DNA from: Venatoribacter cucullus
GTDB taxonomy: Bacteria > Pseudomonadota > Gammaproteobacteria > Pseudomonadales > Oceanobacteraceae
Reading direction: 5' to 3'
DNA length: 64,000 nucleotides
Assembly (NCBI RefSeq): GCF_016132445.1
Contig: NZ_CP046056.1
Span: 1,054,001 to 1,118,000, forward strand
A program made the translations under genes and the position numbers. Shown here piece after piece: positions 1 through 11,653 of this stretch; position 1 is the stretch's first letter; every line of letters begins with the position of its first letter. The notes under the pieces are model-generated. The model saw nothing but the letters and a program-made list of their open reading frames with translations. It made no database searches and had not been told where the DNA came from.

Positions 1-1
1 C

Positions 2-91
2 AATGAGCAGGGCGGGCAGCCGGTTAAGCTGGGGCCGACCGACAGCAACGGTTACTGGCGCCGGGTGGCCGGTATGCTGCAGGTCAGTTAA
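2..91 (+). CDS. C-terminal end of an unidentified protein (partial)
   Basis: An open frame enters from the left edge and ends at a TAA, giving 29 residues that finish GYWRRVAGMLQVS. The fragment is too short to assign to a family. It is transcribed towards the end of the nor operon, so the two units converge. No hairpin terminator is evident between this stop and the stop of the minus-strand gene at 164. It is called coding only because the frame is open to the edge; it could be a chance open frame. Confidence 0.4.
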   Translation, partial: NEQGGQPVKLGPTDSNGYWRRVAGMLQVS

Positions 92-163
92 CTGACGTTT
101 CATGGGCACAAGTGGGTGCTGGTGGGTACTGACGGTCAGTCAGAATCGATCAGTCAGAATCGG

Positions 164-559
164 TCAGTCGGAATCAACGATGGCCGTTAACGGAATCAAC
201 TGCGGCAGAATCGTCTGGTTGATTTCCTGCACCAGCTGTTCGGCCACCTCATCACTGTATTCTTCCGCGCATTTCTTTTTCAGGCCGTAATCAGCCAGCT
301 GCAGATGGTGGCTGGGTTGTACGCCAATATTGGCCAGGCTGTGTTTGGCACAGCTGAGTGCGCAGCCATCAATGGCCAGAATCGGGCGGCCGGAACGGGC
401 CAGTTTCAATAAGGGTTTTACCTGCCCGCCGACACCGGCAATACAGGACATTTGTGCGTGCTGGCGACGATCGAGGGTTACGGCAATGCGGTTAGCCAGT
501 TGTGCTACCTGCGAGCAACCGGAACAGGAATAAACCAGCGGTAAATCATTCTTTTTCAT
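164..559 (-). CDS. DGC-domain putative zinc-binding protein
   Basis: This is a 131-residue soluble protein. The start at 559 has GGAG about 8 bases upstream; the frame stays open further upstream but without a Shine-Dalgarno. Cysteine motifs are spread through the chain: CSGC near residue 12, SCIAGVGG near 50, and DGCALSC near 77. The Asp-Gly-Cys motif defines the DGC family of putative zinc-binding proteins, whose biochemical role is not established. It is the last gene of the nor operon, downstream of a cytochrome c, so a link to metal or redox handling during denitrification is an inference from position only. Confidence 0.75.
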   Translation of the reverse strand: MKKNDLPLVYSCSGCSQVAQLANRIAVTLDRRQHAQMSCIAGVGGQVKPLLKLARSGRPILAIDGCALSCAKHSLANIGVQPSHHLQLADYGLKKKCAEEYSDEVAEQLVQEINQTILPQLIPLTAIVDSD

Positions 560-619
560 AAGCAGACTCCGGCCCGCAACGGGCGTGTTTAGCCTGCAGC
601 GACGGATAATCAGAAGCGT

Positions 620-641
620 GCCGGCCGGAACACCGGCCGGC
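620..641. repeat. 9-bp perfect hairpin between cytochrome c and DGC genes
   Basis: GCCGGCCGG and its complement are separated by a 4-base loop. A second pairing, GTGCCGGC with GCCGGCAC (620-650 region), overlaps it, so two alternative folds are possible. There is no U-run on the minus strand, so it does not look like a complete intrinsic terminator. It may stabilise the 3' end of the upstream message or attenuate the last gene. Confidence 0.55.
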
Positions 642-653
642 AGCCGGCACAGA

Positions 654-974
654 TTATTTGTGCGCTTGCTGGCTGTAATAAGCGGCCAGGTTGGCGATAT
701 CGGCATCGCTCAGGCCTTTGGCCATTGGTGCCATAATGGCGGCGTTACCACCGGTACGCTGACCGTCACGGTAGGCCTTCATAGACGCTTCCAGGTAGGT
801 AGCGTGCTGACCGGCCAGTTTCGGGTACATTGGCACCATGCTGTTGCCATCCGCACCATGACAGGCGGCGCAGACACCGGATTTAGCCTTACCAGCTGCG
901 GCATCAGCGGCCATAGCGCCACCTGACATCAACAAACCGGCGACGGCGGTGAACAGTACGATTTTTCTCATCAT
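654..974 (-). CDS. Periplasmic monohaem cytochrome c (c553/c5-like)
   Basis: This is a 106-residue precursor with a clear signal peptide (residues 1-23, cleaved near AMA-AD). It has one CAACH haem-binding motif at about residues 35-39, and [11 protein letters not shown] and MAPMAKGL segments can supply the axial methionine. GGAG precedes the start by a few bases; a second in-frame ATG follows directly. It sits 28 bases downstream of norF in the nor operon. Family knowledge suggests a small electron carrier, so it could donate electrons to NorC or NirS. That partner assignment is inferred from operon context. Confidence 0.85.
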   Translation of the reverse strand: MMRKIVLFTAVAGLLMSGGAMAADAAAGKAKSGVCAACHGADGNSMVPMYPKLAGQHATYLEASMKAYRDGQRTGGNAAIMAPMAKGLSDADIANLAAYYSQQAHK

Positions 975-1002
975 CTTTCTCCTTGGTTTTGCCTTGAGGC
1001 TT

Positions 1003-1269
1003 TTACTGCCATACAGCAGTCAGTGCGACGGCAGTGGCCGTTATAAATAACCACCCCTGCAGTATACGACGCAAAAACGCAGGCGCCTGCCTGAGTTCCA
1101 TAAAATCCTGAATAATCCACCAGCCTTTGACTAATGTCGCAGCCCAGGCCAGCCCATACCACAGCAACATATTGCCGGTGTTGCCCGGCGACAGGGCGAC
1201 CACCAGGGTCAGCAGCAGCATAATCAGCCACAGTATCAGCAGCCGGTTACCGGTTACAGCGGTTGTCAT
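1003..1269 (-). CDS. norF: NorF-like small membrane protein (cytochrome oxidase subunit IV family)
   Basis: This 88-residue protein has three predicted membrane segments (about residues 9-27, 33-50 and 68-86), matching the small cytochrome c oxidase subunit IV/NorF family. A strong GAGGAGG Shine-Dalgarno precedes the start. It lies directly after norE, the usual pairing in nor operons. In Paracoccus, NorE and NorF affect NO reductase activity or stability, but their molecular function is unclear. The short length makes the family call depend partly on context. Confidence 0.75.
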   Translation of the reverse strand: MTTAVTGNRLLILWLIMLLLTLVVALSPGNTGNMLLWYGLAWAATLVKGWWIIQDFMELRQAPAFLRRILQGWLFITATAVALTAVWQ

Positions 1270-1278
1270 TATGCCTCC

Positions 1279-1866
1279 TCAGCGCAGCAGATACAGGGTT
1301 GGAAACAACACAATCCAGACCAGGTCCACCATGTGCCAGTACAGCGCCACGTTTTCTGCGGTTTTGGTCCGGTCAGCAGGGTTGTGACGGTGATTTTTCA
1401 ACCAGCGCGCAACCAGCAGCAGAAACAGAATACCGGCTAATACGTGCAGAAAATGAAAGAACGTGGCGAAAAAATAAAAACCGAAAAAGGCATCATAATG
1501 CAGGCTGTATCCCTGCTCATAGAGTGCCGTATATTCCGATAATTTGACGATGATATAGATCATGCCAGCCGCTGCCGCCGCGATAAAATAACGCCCGGCC
1601 TCAGGCTGCTGCCGGCGTACCTGTTGTACCCCCACGGCTGCCAGCCAGCTGCCGGTCAGCAGTGCCATCGTGTTGATAATACCGGCATGCAGGTGCAGCT
1701 GTTGTAAGCCGCTGGCGACCATTTCAGGCTGAAACAGCCGCAGCAGGGCGAAACCGATAATCAGCAGGCCGAATACCCCCAGTTCAGCGCAGAGGAAAAA
1801 CCACAGCGCAATATCACCGGGAATATCGTCTTTAACATCATCGACAGGGTGGCTTTGGGTATTCAT
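1279..1866 (-). CDS. norE: NorE, haem-copper oxidase subunit III family protein
   Basis: This 195-residue inner-membrane protein has about five hydrophobic segments and resembles cytochrome c oxidase subunit III (ends ...HMVDLVWIVLFPTLYLLR; motif FHFLHVLAGI). Full-size subunit III has seven helices; this short five-helix form is typical of NorE. The start codon overlaps the norD stop by 4 bases, so translation is probably coupled. It has no catalytic cofactor of its own and is thought to support assembly or stability of the cytochrome c-dependent NO reductase. Confidence 0.9.
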   Translation of the reverse strand: MNTQSHPVDDVKDDIPGDIALWFFLCAELGVFGLLIIGFALLRLFQPEMVASGLQQLHLHAGIINTMALLTGSWLAAVGVQQVRRQQPEAGRYFIAAAAAGMIYIIVKLSEYTALYEQGYSLHYDAFFGFYFFATFFHFLHVLAGILFLLLVARWLKNHRHNPADRTKTAENVALYWHMVDLVWIVLFPTLYLLR

Positions 1867-3710
1867 AGCATACGTCCGGTCAGATTCAGGTACAGGCGTG
1901 GTAACAACTGCGGCAACTGGTCGGCGCGGTTCAGACGGAAATAGCGCTGCTGGCCGAACACATAGGGCACATAGTCGGCGGTGCTCTGGTCAATGGTGAC
2001 GCAGTAGGTAATAACGCCGGCGCGGTGCGCTTCCTGAATGGCCATGCGGGTGTCTTCAATGCCGTAGCGGCCTTCGTAAATATCCAGGTCATTGGGTTTG
2101 CCATCGGTCAGCAGCAGCAGCAGACGTTTTTCGGCCGGATGGTCGTTAATAATATCCACCGCCTGCCGGATAGCGGCACCCATGCGGGTGTAATAGCCGG
2201 GTTCCAGCGCCTGAATACGGCCATGAATCACATCGTCCCAGGCTTCGTTGAAATTCTTGATTAAATTAAACCGTACATGGTCGCGCCGGCGCGAAGAAAA
2301 ACCGTACAGGGCAAAATCGTCGTCACTGGCATCCAGCGCTTCCCCCATCAAATGCAGGCTGTCGCGGATTACGTCAATCACCTGTTTTTCGTTATTGGCC
2401 CAGGCATCGGTCGACAACGATAAATCGGCCAGTACCAGACAGGATAAATCGCGGTGGCGGTGTTGCTGTTGTTTCCACACTGGCGCACTGCTGAGACCCT
2501 GGCCACGCAGCTGCTGGATGCGGTGGTCAATACAACCGGCCAGATCCAGCTGTTCCCCCTGCAGCTGACGGCGCTGTATCAGAGGGGCGGTGCTGAAGGC
2601 AGAAAATTGTCGGCGTAAGCGCGCGGCAGCCTGCTGTAATTCGGCCGGCAAGGGCGTGGGTTCGGCGGCGCGCGGTAGCATCGGAATCACCCGGCAATAA
2701 TCCGGCCGCAAGGTGTTTTTGCGGTAATCCCATTCCGGGTAGGGCAGACCTTCGCCGAGGGGAATGTCGTCTTCGGCGGCGCTGGGTAAATCGAGGTCGA
2801 GACGGATGCGCGAGGCCTGATTGCTACGGTTCTGTGACAGGGTAATACGGTCCAGGTCTTCGGCAATGCGGCCGGCATCGGGGTCGTCACTGTCATCAGA
2901 GGTGCGGTCAACCGGAATAAATTCCGACCAGGAAAACAGGCTTTCCAGCCGGAATATTAATAAGCCATCACGGCCATCCGGGTCGTCGGCAAAATCGGCC
3001 TGGCGGCGAACCTTGCTGTCGGTTACGGCACCACGGCCAGCGGGATGTTGGTCGCCGCTGTCGTTATCCGGCTGGCGGCTGATTGCCTTGGGCGGGCGGC
3101 CATCGTACAGCCACAGCGGTACCGGATCGGGGTCGCCGGGACCGGTGGGTAACACAGCTACTGAACCGGGGTCAGCCAGCGCCAGCCGGATGGCTTCCTC
3201 CCGTGGCCAGGCGGATTTTTTCAGGCTCAGGCGTAAATCCCGCTCCTGAATTTCGGCCACCACTAAGCGGTGGTAAAGCGGTTCCAGCCCCGGGTAATGC
3301 TGCAGGCATAATTTCACATTCTGTTGGTTCAGGCTGTGCCATTCCTGCCCGGCTAAGACCAGCAGCGGCTGGCAGGAGGCCAGGGCGGTTAACCATAAAT
3401 ACAGCTCCCGGTTCAGCTCGGCTGACGGGTAAAACTCCAGCTGGGCGGGTAAATACAGGGTATCGGCATCGCGCCAGGCTAAGGCAAAGCGTAAACCGTT
3501 GCCGGCCACTTTCTGCAGCCAGCTGCGCGAGGTGTTCAGGCGTTGTTCGGCGGCAGCCCGGATACTGAGACCGGCATCACCACCCAGGGCGCGTAACACC
3601 ACCGCCAGCCGTGGCTGTTCCTGCTCCAGTGTGACGCGCGCCTGCGGATAGCTGCGTTGCGCCATGCGGGTAATAAAGTGATGCCAGCGGATACCAACAG
3701 CTTCTTCCAT
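1863..3710 (-). CDS. norD: NorD, NO reductase activation protein with VWA domain
   Basis: This is a 615-residue soluble protein. Its C-terminal third is a von Willebrand factor A domain with a metal-ion-dependent adhesion site (DLSLSTD near residue 430, later LLLTDGKPND). The long N-terminal part is acidic and typical of NorD. NorD works with the AAA+ ATPase NorQ, and the pair is thought to insert or activate the non-haem iron FeB of NorB. It begins 2 bases after the polyferredoxin gene stop and overlaps norE by 4 bases. Confidence 0.93.
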   Translation of the reverse strand: MEEAVGIRWHHFITRMAQRSYPQARVTLEQEQPRLAVVLRALGGDAGLSIRAAAEQRLNTSRSWLQKVAGNGLRFALAWRDADTLYLPAQLEFYPSAELNRELYLWLTALASCQPLLVLAGQEWHSLNQQNVKLCLQHYPGLEPLYHRLVVAEIQERDLRLSLKKSAWPREEAIRLALADPGSVAVLPTGPGDPDPVPLWLYDGRPPKAISRQPDNDSGDQHPAGRGAVTDSKVRRQADFADDPDGRDGLLIFRLESLFSWSEFIPVDRTSDDSDDPDAGRIAEDLDRITLSQNRSNQASRIRLDLDLPSAAEDDIPLGEGLPYPEWDYRKNTLRPDYCRVIPMLPRAAEPTPLPAELQQAAARLRRQFSAFSTAPLIQRRQLQGEQLDLAGCIDHRIQQLRGQGLSSAPVWKQQQHRHRDLSCLVLADLSLSTDAWANNEKQVIDVIRDSLHLMGEALDASDDDFALYGFSSRRRDHVRFNLIKNFNEAWDDVIHGRIQALEPGYYTRMGAAIRQAVDIINDHPAEKRLLLLLTDGKPNDLDIYEGRYGIEDTRMAIQEAHRAGVITYCVTIDQSTADYVPYVFGQQRYFRLNRADQLPQLLPRLYLNLTGRML

Positions 3711-3712
3711 GG

Positions 3713-4615
3713 TTAATCCCTCTCGCGGGCAATGATTTTGGGTAATTGACGCTCCTGACTGGCCGCGTCGTCACCGCTGGCCCAGTACAGTAACGGGCCG
3801 GCGGGGTTGTCTTTCTGCACGTCGGCGCAGGTGCTGATGCACTGGGCGCATTGGGTGCAGGTAATTTTGCGTTGCTTGGAGGCGCGTGGCGCCAGCCGCA
3901 TCGGGCAGACCTGATCACAGGCATTGCAGTCGCGGCAGTCTTTGCCGCGGTTTTTCTGAAAGCCCACCACCATGGCGCGCGGGTTTAATGACCAGATCAG
4001 GCTCTGGAAAATACCCACGGCGCAGCCATAACGACAGAACCAGTGGCGGGCAAAGGTAAATTCAATCACAAATAACAGCGTGGCGACGGCCAGAAAAATC
4101 AGCGGATATAACGGCACGCTGAATGTCCATAATTGCTGCCATAAAGGAATGGGCGGCAGCAGATAGCTGAGCAGGGAAACGGCCCATAAAAACGATACCG
4201 CCAGAATCCACAGAGCCAGTACCAGTTTGGCGCCGTAACGGGCCGGGGCAGTGTTTTTTTCCCACACCGAGCGGCGGCCAATCCAGTGCTGCATTTTGTT
4301 ATCCAGCCATTCCAGCATGCTGAAATGCGGGCACAACCAGCCGCAATAAATACGACCCCAGCGCCAGACTATTACAATGAGTAAAATCAGTGTTCCCAGT
4401 ACCGGTAAGCCCAGTGACCAGAACAGCTGGGAAAAAACAGAGGCCGGGCTTTGGCCGGCTACCGGGGTTAACCCCAGGGTCCAGTCAAAACCCAGCACAA
4501 TAAAATGGCCGCGGGTCAGATCCAGGCGAAAAATATCCAGCACGGGTGCCAGTACAAACAGCCAGAAAAATGCGCTGCGGGTAACTAAGCGAAGATCCTG
4601 CGAACCGGTTTTCAT
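3713..4615 (-). CDS. Membrane polyferredoxin (NapH/CcoG-like) within the nor operon
   Basis: This is a 300-residue protein with about five membrane segments. It has a CGWLCP motif after the second helix pair, a CRYGCA motif, and then two adjacent [4Fe-4S] motifs, CRDCNACDQVCP and CTQCAQCISTCA. The opening residues resemble CcoG/RdxA (FVLAPVLDIFRLDLT). GGAG precedes the start. CcoG relatives take part in copper reduction for oxidase assembly, while NapH/NosR relatives move quinol electrons. Its place between norB and norD suggests electron supply for NorB maturation or activity, but this is inferred. Confidence 0.8.
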   Translation of the reverse strand: MKTGSQDLRLVTRSAFFWLFVLAPVLDIFRLDLTRGHFIVLGFDWTLGLTPVAGQSPASVFSQLFWSLGLPVLGTLILLIVIVWRWGRIYCGWLCPHFSMLEWLDNKMQHWIGRRSVWEKNTAPARYGAKLVLALWILAVSFLWAVSLLSYLLPPIPLWQQLWTFSVPLYPLIFLAVATLLFVIEFTFARHWFCRYGCAVGIFQSLIWSLNPRAMVVGFQKNRGKDCRDCNACDQVCPMRLAPRASKQRKITCTQCAQCISTCADVQKDNPAGPLLYWASGDDAASQERQLPKIIARERD

Positions 4616-4658
4616 ACTTTACTCCGGTAGCCGCTGCCCGCAGGCAGCGGCGGTTTCA

Positions 4659-6074
<1,416 letters not shown>

Positions 6075-6105
6075 TTAATAAAAAAATAACCGGGGAATGT
6101 CTGCA

Positions 6106-6552
6106 TCAGCCTTCGATATTTGGCGGCCAGTCGTTGGTATCGATGCGTGATGTCCAGATCAGGAATTCCGCCAGATCGTTCAGTTCTTTTTCGCTCAGAT
6201 TAAACTGCGGCATTTGTCGGCGGCCTTCTACTCCGGTTGGCATAGCCTTCATCCAGGCGGAAAAATAGGCTTTGAAAATGGCTTCATCGTTCATGCCACG
6301 GCGCGGAAATACGTTACCCAGTTCCGGGGCAAAATAAGCCCCTTCACCCAGCAGCGAATGACAACCTACACAGTTGTTCTTTTCCCAGATTTCCTTGCCA
6401 TGAGCGACTTCCACCGTGAGTAACTCACGGTTTTCACGCTTCGGCAGGACAGTGACGGTATCCACCGTCAAAGCGACAAACAGCAGGAAGAAAAAAGCAC
6501 CTCCGCCGTAGTAGATGTTGCGGGCCATGCCCTTGGTAAAACGTTCAGACAT
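6106..6552 (-). CDS. norC: Nitric oxide reductase subunit C (membrane cytochrome c)
   Basis: This is a 148-residue protein with one N-terminal membrane anchor (about residues 12-33) and a periplasmic cytochrome c domain. CVGCH at 61-65 binds the haem and RRQMPQF carries the likely axial methionine. NorC receives electrons from periplasmic donors and passes them to NorB. GAGGA lies about 7 bases before the ATG. It is immediately upstream of norB, in the universal norCB order. Confidence 0.97.
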   Translation of the reverse strand: MSERFTKGMARNIYYGGGAFFFLLFVALTVDTVTVLPKRENRELLTVEVAHGKEIWEKNNCVGCHSLLGEGAYFAPELGNVFPRRGMNDEAIFKAYFSAWMKAMPTGVEGRRQMPQFNLSEKELNDLAEFLIWTSRIDTNDWPPNIEG

Positions 6553-6582
6553 AGACTTTCCTCGTCACGGTTGGGTAAAAAA

Positions 6583-7401
6583 TTAAAGAGCGTCTGCCGG
6601 CAGCAGCGCGCGGATAACATCCCGGATGGCCGCCTGGGTAGCCGGTTCATCCGTTAAGGTCTGGGTCAGGGCGGCTTCGGCGGCAATATTGGCCGGTAAA
6701 CCGCTGACCATCAGGTGCGCACAATGAATCAGCAGCCGCGTAGAGGGTGCTTCTTCAAGGTCGGTATCGCGCAGTTGCCGCAGGGCGGCGGCAATACGGC
6801 TGAGGCTATGTGCCTGTTCCGGTTTAATGCCGGATTCATGGGCAATAATGCCGGCCTCGGTAATCTCATCCGGGTAATCAAAGCCGATGCTGACAAAGCG
6901 CTGGCGGGTACTGGGTTTCAGCCCCTTCATTAAATTGCGGTAGCCCGGGTTGTACGACATCACCAGCATAAAACCGGGGGCAGCCTGCAGCTGTTCACCG
7001 GTGCCATCTAACGGCAGGATGCGGCGGTCATCGGTGAGCGGGTGAATTACCACCGTGGTGTCTTTGCGCGCTTCAATCACCTCATCCAGATAACAGATGG
7101 CACCTTCGCGCACGGCCCGGGTCAGCGGGCCGTCCTGCCAGAAGGTGCCGTCTTTACCAATAAGGAAGCGGCCAATCAGATCGGCGGCGGTTAAATCATC
7201 GTGGCAGGCGACGGTATAGAGCGGGCGCTGCAGGCGTTCGGCCATGTGCTCGACAAAACGGGTTTTACCGCAGCCGGTCGGGCCTTTTATCAGTACCGGC
7301 AGGCGGTTCTGACTGGCGTGCAGGAAAAGATCCACCTCACTGCCTTGCGGCTGGTAATAGCGGCCCGGTGATACCACCGGTGAAGAGGCTGGAGCATTCA
7401 T
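6583..7401 (-). CDS. norQ: NorQ/NirQ family AAA+ ATPase (MoxR/CbbQ type)
   Basis: This 272-residue ATPase has Walker A (GPTGCGKT) and Walker B (ICYLDEV) motifs, then the CbbQ/NirQ C-terminal region. The sequence from YYQPQG through AVREGAICYLDEV closely follows Pseudomonas NirQ. NorQ acts with NorD in activating NO reductase. An upstream in-frame ATG at 7425 would give 280 residues, but the start at 7401 has GGA about 10 bases upstream and fits the family length better. It is the first gene of the operon, 30 bases before norC. In Pseudomonas the gene lies beside nirS and norCB, as it does here. Confidence 0.92.
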   Translation of the reverse strand: MNAPASSPVVSPGRYYQPQGSEVDLFLHASQNRLPVLIKGPTGCGKTRFVEHMAERLQRPLYTVACHDDLTAADLIGRFLIGKDGTFWQDGPLTRAVREGAICYLDEVIEARKDTTVVIHPLTDDRRILPLDGTGEQLQAAPGFMLVMSYNPGYRNLMKGLKPSTRQRFVSIGFDYPDEITEAGIIAHESGIKPEQAHSLSRIAAALRQLRDTDLEEAPSTRLLIHCAHLMVSGLPANIAAEAALTQTLTDEPATQAAIRDVIRALLPADAL

Positions 7402-7799
7402 AACAGGCATTCCGGTATTCAGCATTTATATGCGTATGCTGGCCGGATGGTCGCTAGTCTTAAATACCGATGTATAGAGCCTGATATACCTATAAGGTGG
7501 TAGTTCGGGTAATTTTGTGTCAATTATACATACGGATAATGACATTTTATGGGTGGGCGATATTTATTTAAGTCTTTGATTTATATAGATTAAATATTTT
7601 AAAGGGCGAGTATCAAACGACTGGCTTGTTATTTTTACTTAGATTATGGTTAAAAATACCTTTTTATTAAAAATACCAATCCAGATCAAATTATTACGCC
7701 AGATAACGACGTTTTTATACAGAATTGATTTGCGTCAGTATTATTTACCGGCCAGCTGAGCCAGCATGATCACATCGAGACACGAATGGAATTAAGCGG
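7402..7799. promoter_or_regulatory. AT-rich divergent control region between norQ and TonB receptor/nirS
   Basis: About 400 bases without a convincing gene, much richer in A/T than its flanks. It must hold the promoters for the leftward nor operon and the rightward TonB-receptor/nirS unit. It contains the FNR/Dnr-like box at 7725. A poorer 8-of-10 match, TTGATTTATATAGA at 7576-7589, could serve norQ. A lone ATCAA half-site lies at 7685-7689. No sigma-54 promoter motif was found facing norQ. Confidence 0.7.
7725..7738 (+). promoter_or_regulatory. FNR/Dnr-type box upstream of TonB receptor-nirS
   Basis: TTGATTTGCGTCAG matches 9 of 10 defined positions of the Dnr/Anr-style TTGATNNNNGTCAA and 8 of 10 of canonical FNR. 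Its centre is 68 bases before the receptor start codon, and a CATGAT -10-like hexamer at 7765 lies at a suitable distance for activation. It would couple the receptor and nirS to low oxygen or NO. Confidence 0.6.
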
Positions 7800-9830
7800 A
7801 TGAGAAATAAGCTGTTTTTAGCCATCAGTGCCCTGGCCGGAGCCGGGCTGGCATCGTTCACTCAGCTGGCAGTGGCCAATGATGAAGGTGTGACACTGCC
7901 GTTACAGGTGGTGTCGGCCACCGGGTATCGTCAGCAGGCCTTACTGGCACCAGCGGCTATTACTGTGATCGACCGGGAACACATCAGTCGTGCGCCGGTG
8001 GCGGATCTTGGTGAAGTGTTCCGTGATATTCCCGGTGTCGCCATTGTTGATTCCAATGTCGCTGGCATGAAGCGGTTGTCGCTGCGCGGTGAAAATTCCC
8101 GGCGCGTGCTGATCAAAATCAACGGTCAGCCTTTGGCCGACCATTCCAATTACGGCACGCCGCTGCTGCTCGATCCCGCCATGATCGAACGTATTGAAGT
8201 GGTGCGTGGTTCGGCGTCCGTCGTACACGGCAGTAATGCAGTGGGCGGGGTGGTGAATATTATTACCCGTCAGGTACAGCCGGGTGATCAGGAACTGAGT
8301 CTGAGCGCGGGTTACTATTCGGCAACCCAGGGTTATCGTGCTTCTGCCGGGGTTCTTGGTGCGACCGAGTCGGTCGATTATCGTTTACAGGTCAGCCGCT
8401 CCGAACATGGTGATCGTCGTATTCCGCATGATCGTCTGGAAAATTCCGACTCTGACAATAAATCCGTGTCTGCTGAGCTGGGTTACCGCTTTGGCCTGCA
8501 CCGCATTGCCTGGCAGGGGGATTATTTCCGCCAGGCGGCCGATACCTGGTTTGAACCCACGCCGCCCATGGTGTTTACCCTGACGTTTCCGGAGCGTGAG
8601 ACCAACCGCAACTCACTGAGCTATCTGTACGAAAATGCAGACGCCCTGTTTCAGCGTGTTGAAGCCCGTGTTTATCATCACGAAGGTAAGCGGGAGATGG
8701 TTAATACCAGTCGTATTCCTTTTCCTTCGGTTTCTTTTACAACGTCCACTTCTTATGACGACCTGACCACTCAGGGCCTGCAGCTGACCACCACCAGTCA
8801 GTGGTTAAATGGCAATAATACCGTGCTGGGTATTGAGTATCAGTCGGATGAGCTGGATGCGGATAAATATGAAGTCAAAAATTCGGTTCCACAGACACCT
8901 TCATTTCAGGTCGCCGAACAGAGTTTCTGGTCAGCCTTTGTACAGCAGCAGGTCGGTATTCTCGATAACCTTGAACTCAATATCGGTGCGCGTTTTTACC
9001 AGATGGAATCTGAGTTAAAACGCAGCACGGTAAGGTCGCTTACCGATCAGGACGATGATCAGTTGCTGGGGTCTCTGGGGCTGGTATGGCAGTTGTCGGA
9101 CAGCAGCGCAGTACGTGCCAATATTGCCCAGGGCTATACCTATCCCAGTGTTACTCAGCAATTTTCAGCCACTCCGGGCAATCGGGTAATGAATTTCGGC
9201 AATCCGGATTTGCAGCCTGAAGAATCCACCACCTATGAGCTGGGTTACCGGGTAGATAACCGTAACCTGACGCTGGATGCCACGCTCTATTTTGTCGATT
9301 CCGACAACTTTATTGATAAAGAACCCCTTACTACTGCACCGGCTGAATACACCGGTACTTATAGCAGCAGTACCCGTCTGTTCCGCTGGATTAACGTCAG
9401 TGAAGCGAAAACCTATGGTCTTGAGTTGACCCTGGCGTATCAGATTGATGCGCTACGTCCCTACATCAACCTGAGCGCACAAAAACGCGAGCTGATTTAT
9501 GCCCCCGGCAACAGTACCTGGAAAAGTGGTTTGCCGATTTATCGTGCCCGTGCGGGGGTGGAATGGAGCTTGTCTCCCAATCTGAATATGGATCTGTTTT
9601 TACGCAGTTATGGGCATTCAGAATATCTGTCCTATGACGCCTCAGGTGCTCCGGTTCTGGAGGAAACCACTACCTACGTGACGCCGAATATCAGTATTCA
9701 GTACCAGCCAGATCAGCACCTGAATGTCACGCTGGCACTGAGTAACTTAACCAACAGAAGTTACCGCAATCCTGAAGAATTACCGGCCGCTGAGCGGGCG
9801 CTGGATATGGAAGTGTCCTGGCGTTTCTGA
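7800..9830 (+). CDS. TonB-dependent outer-membrane receptor
   Basis: This is a 676-residue precursor with a signal peptide (residues 1-26, ...QLAVAND). The plug domain lies at about 40-155 (ITVIDREHISR, IPGVAIVD, LLDPAMIERIEVVRGS, NAVGGVVNIITR). A 22-strand-type barrel follows and ends in a C-terminal aromatic residue (DMEVSWRF). These receptors import iron-siderophores, haem, copper chelates or cobalamin using TonB energy; the substrate cannot be read from sequence. Only 43 bases separate it from nirS and no terminator intervenes, so the two are probably co-transcribed. A role in supplying metal or haem for denitrification enzymes is an inference. Confidence 0.92.
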   Translation: MRNKLFLAISALAGAGLASFTQLAVANDEGVTLPLQVVSATGYRQQALLAPAAITVIDREHISRAPVADLGEVFRDIPGVAIVDSNVAGMKRLSLRGENSRRVLIKINGQPLADHSNYGTPLLLDPAMIERIEVVRGSASVVHGSNAVGGVVNIITRQVQPGDQELSLSAGYYSATQGYRASAGVLGATESVDYRLQVSRSEHGDRRIPHDRLENSDSDNKSVSAELGYRFGLHRIAWQGDYFRQAADTWFEPTPPMVFTLTFPERETNRNSLSYLYENADALFQRVEARVYHHEGKREMVNTSRIPFPSVSFTTSTSYDDLTTQGLQLTTTSQWLNGNNTVLGIEYQSDELDADKYEVKNSVPQTPSFQVAEQSFWSAFVQQQVGILDNLELNIGARFYQMESELKRSTVRSLTDQDDDQLLGSLGLVWQLSDSSAVRANIAQGYTYPSVTQQFSATPGNRVMNFGNPDLQPEESTTYELGYRVDNRNLTLDATLYFVDSDNFIDKEPLTTAPAEYTGTYSSSTRLFRWINVSEAKTYGLELTLAYQIDALRPYINLSAQKRELIYAPGNSTWKSGLPIYRARAGVEWSLSPNLNMDLFLRSYGHSEYLSYDASGAPVLEETTTYVTPNISIQYQPDQHLNVTLALSNLTNRSYRNPEELPAAERALDMEVSWRF

Positions 9831-9855
9831 TCGGCCAATCATGTTGGAGCTGTGA

Positions 9856-11577
<1,722 letters not shown>

Positions 11578-11599
11578 GTTATTCGGTTAACCACCCTAA

Positions 11600-11626
11600 A
11601 CCGGCGCCTTGTGCGCCGGTTTTTTT
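11600..11626 (+). terminator. Intrinsic terminator after nirS
   Basis: An 8-bp perfect stem (ACCGGCGC/GCGCCGGT) with a 5-base loop is followed by seven T residues, 22 bases after the nirS stop. Confidence 0.92.
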
Positions 11627-11653
11627 ATGCCTGTTTATCGGCTTAACGCCGGT

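Noticed and set aside
7576-7589. FNR/Dnr box for norQ
   Set aside because: TTGATTTATATAGA matches 8 of 10 but has a poor right half; mentioned only as a weak candidate in an AT-rich region where chance matches are likely.
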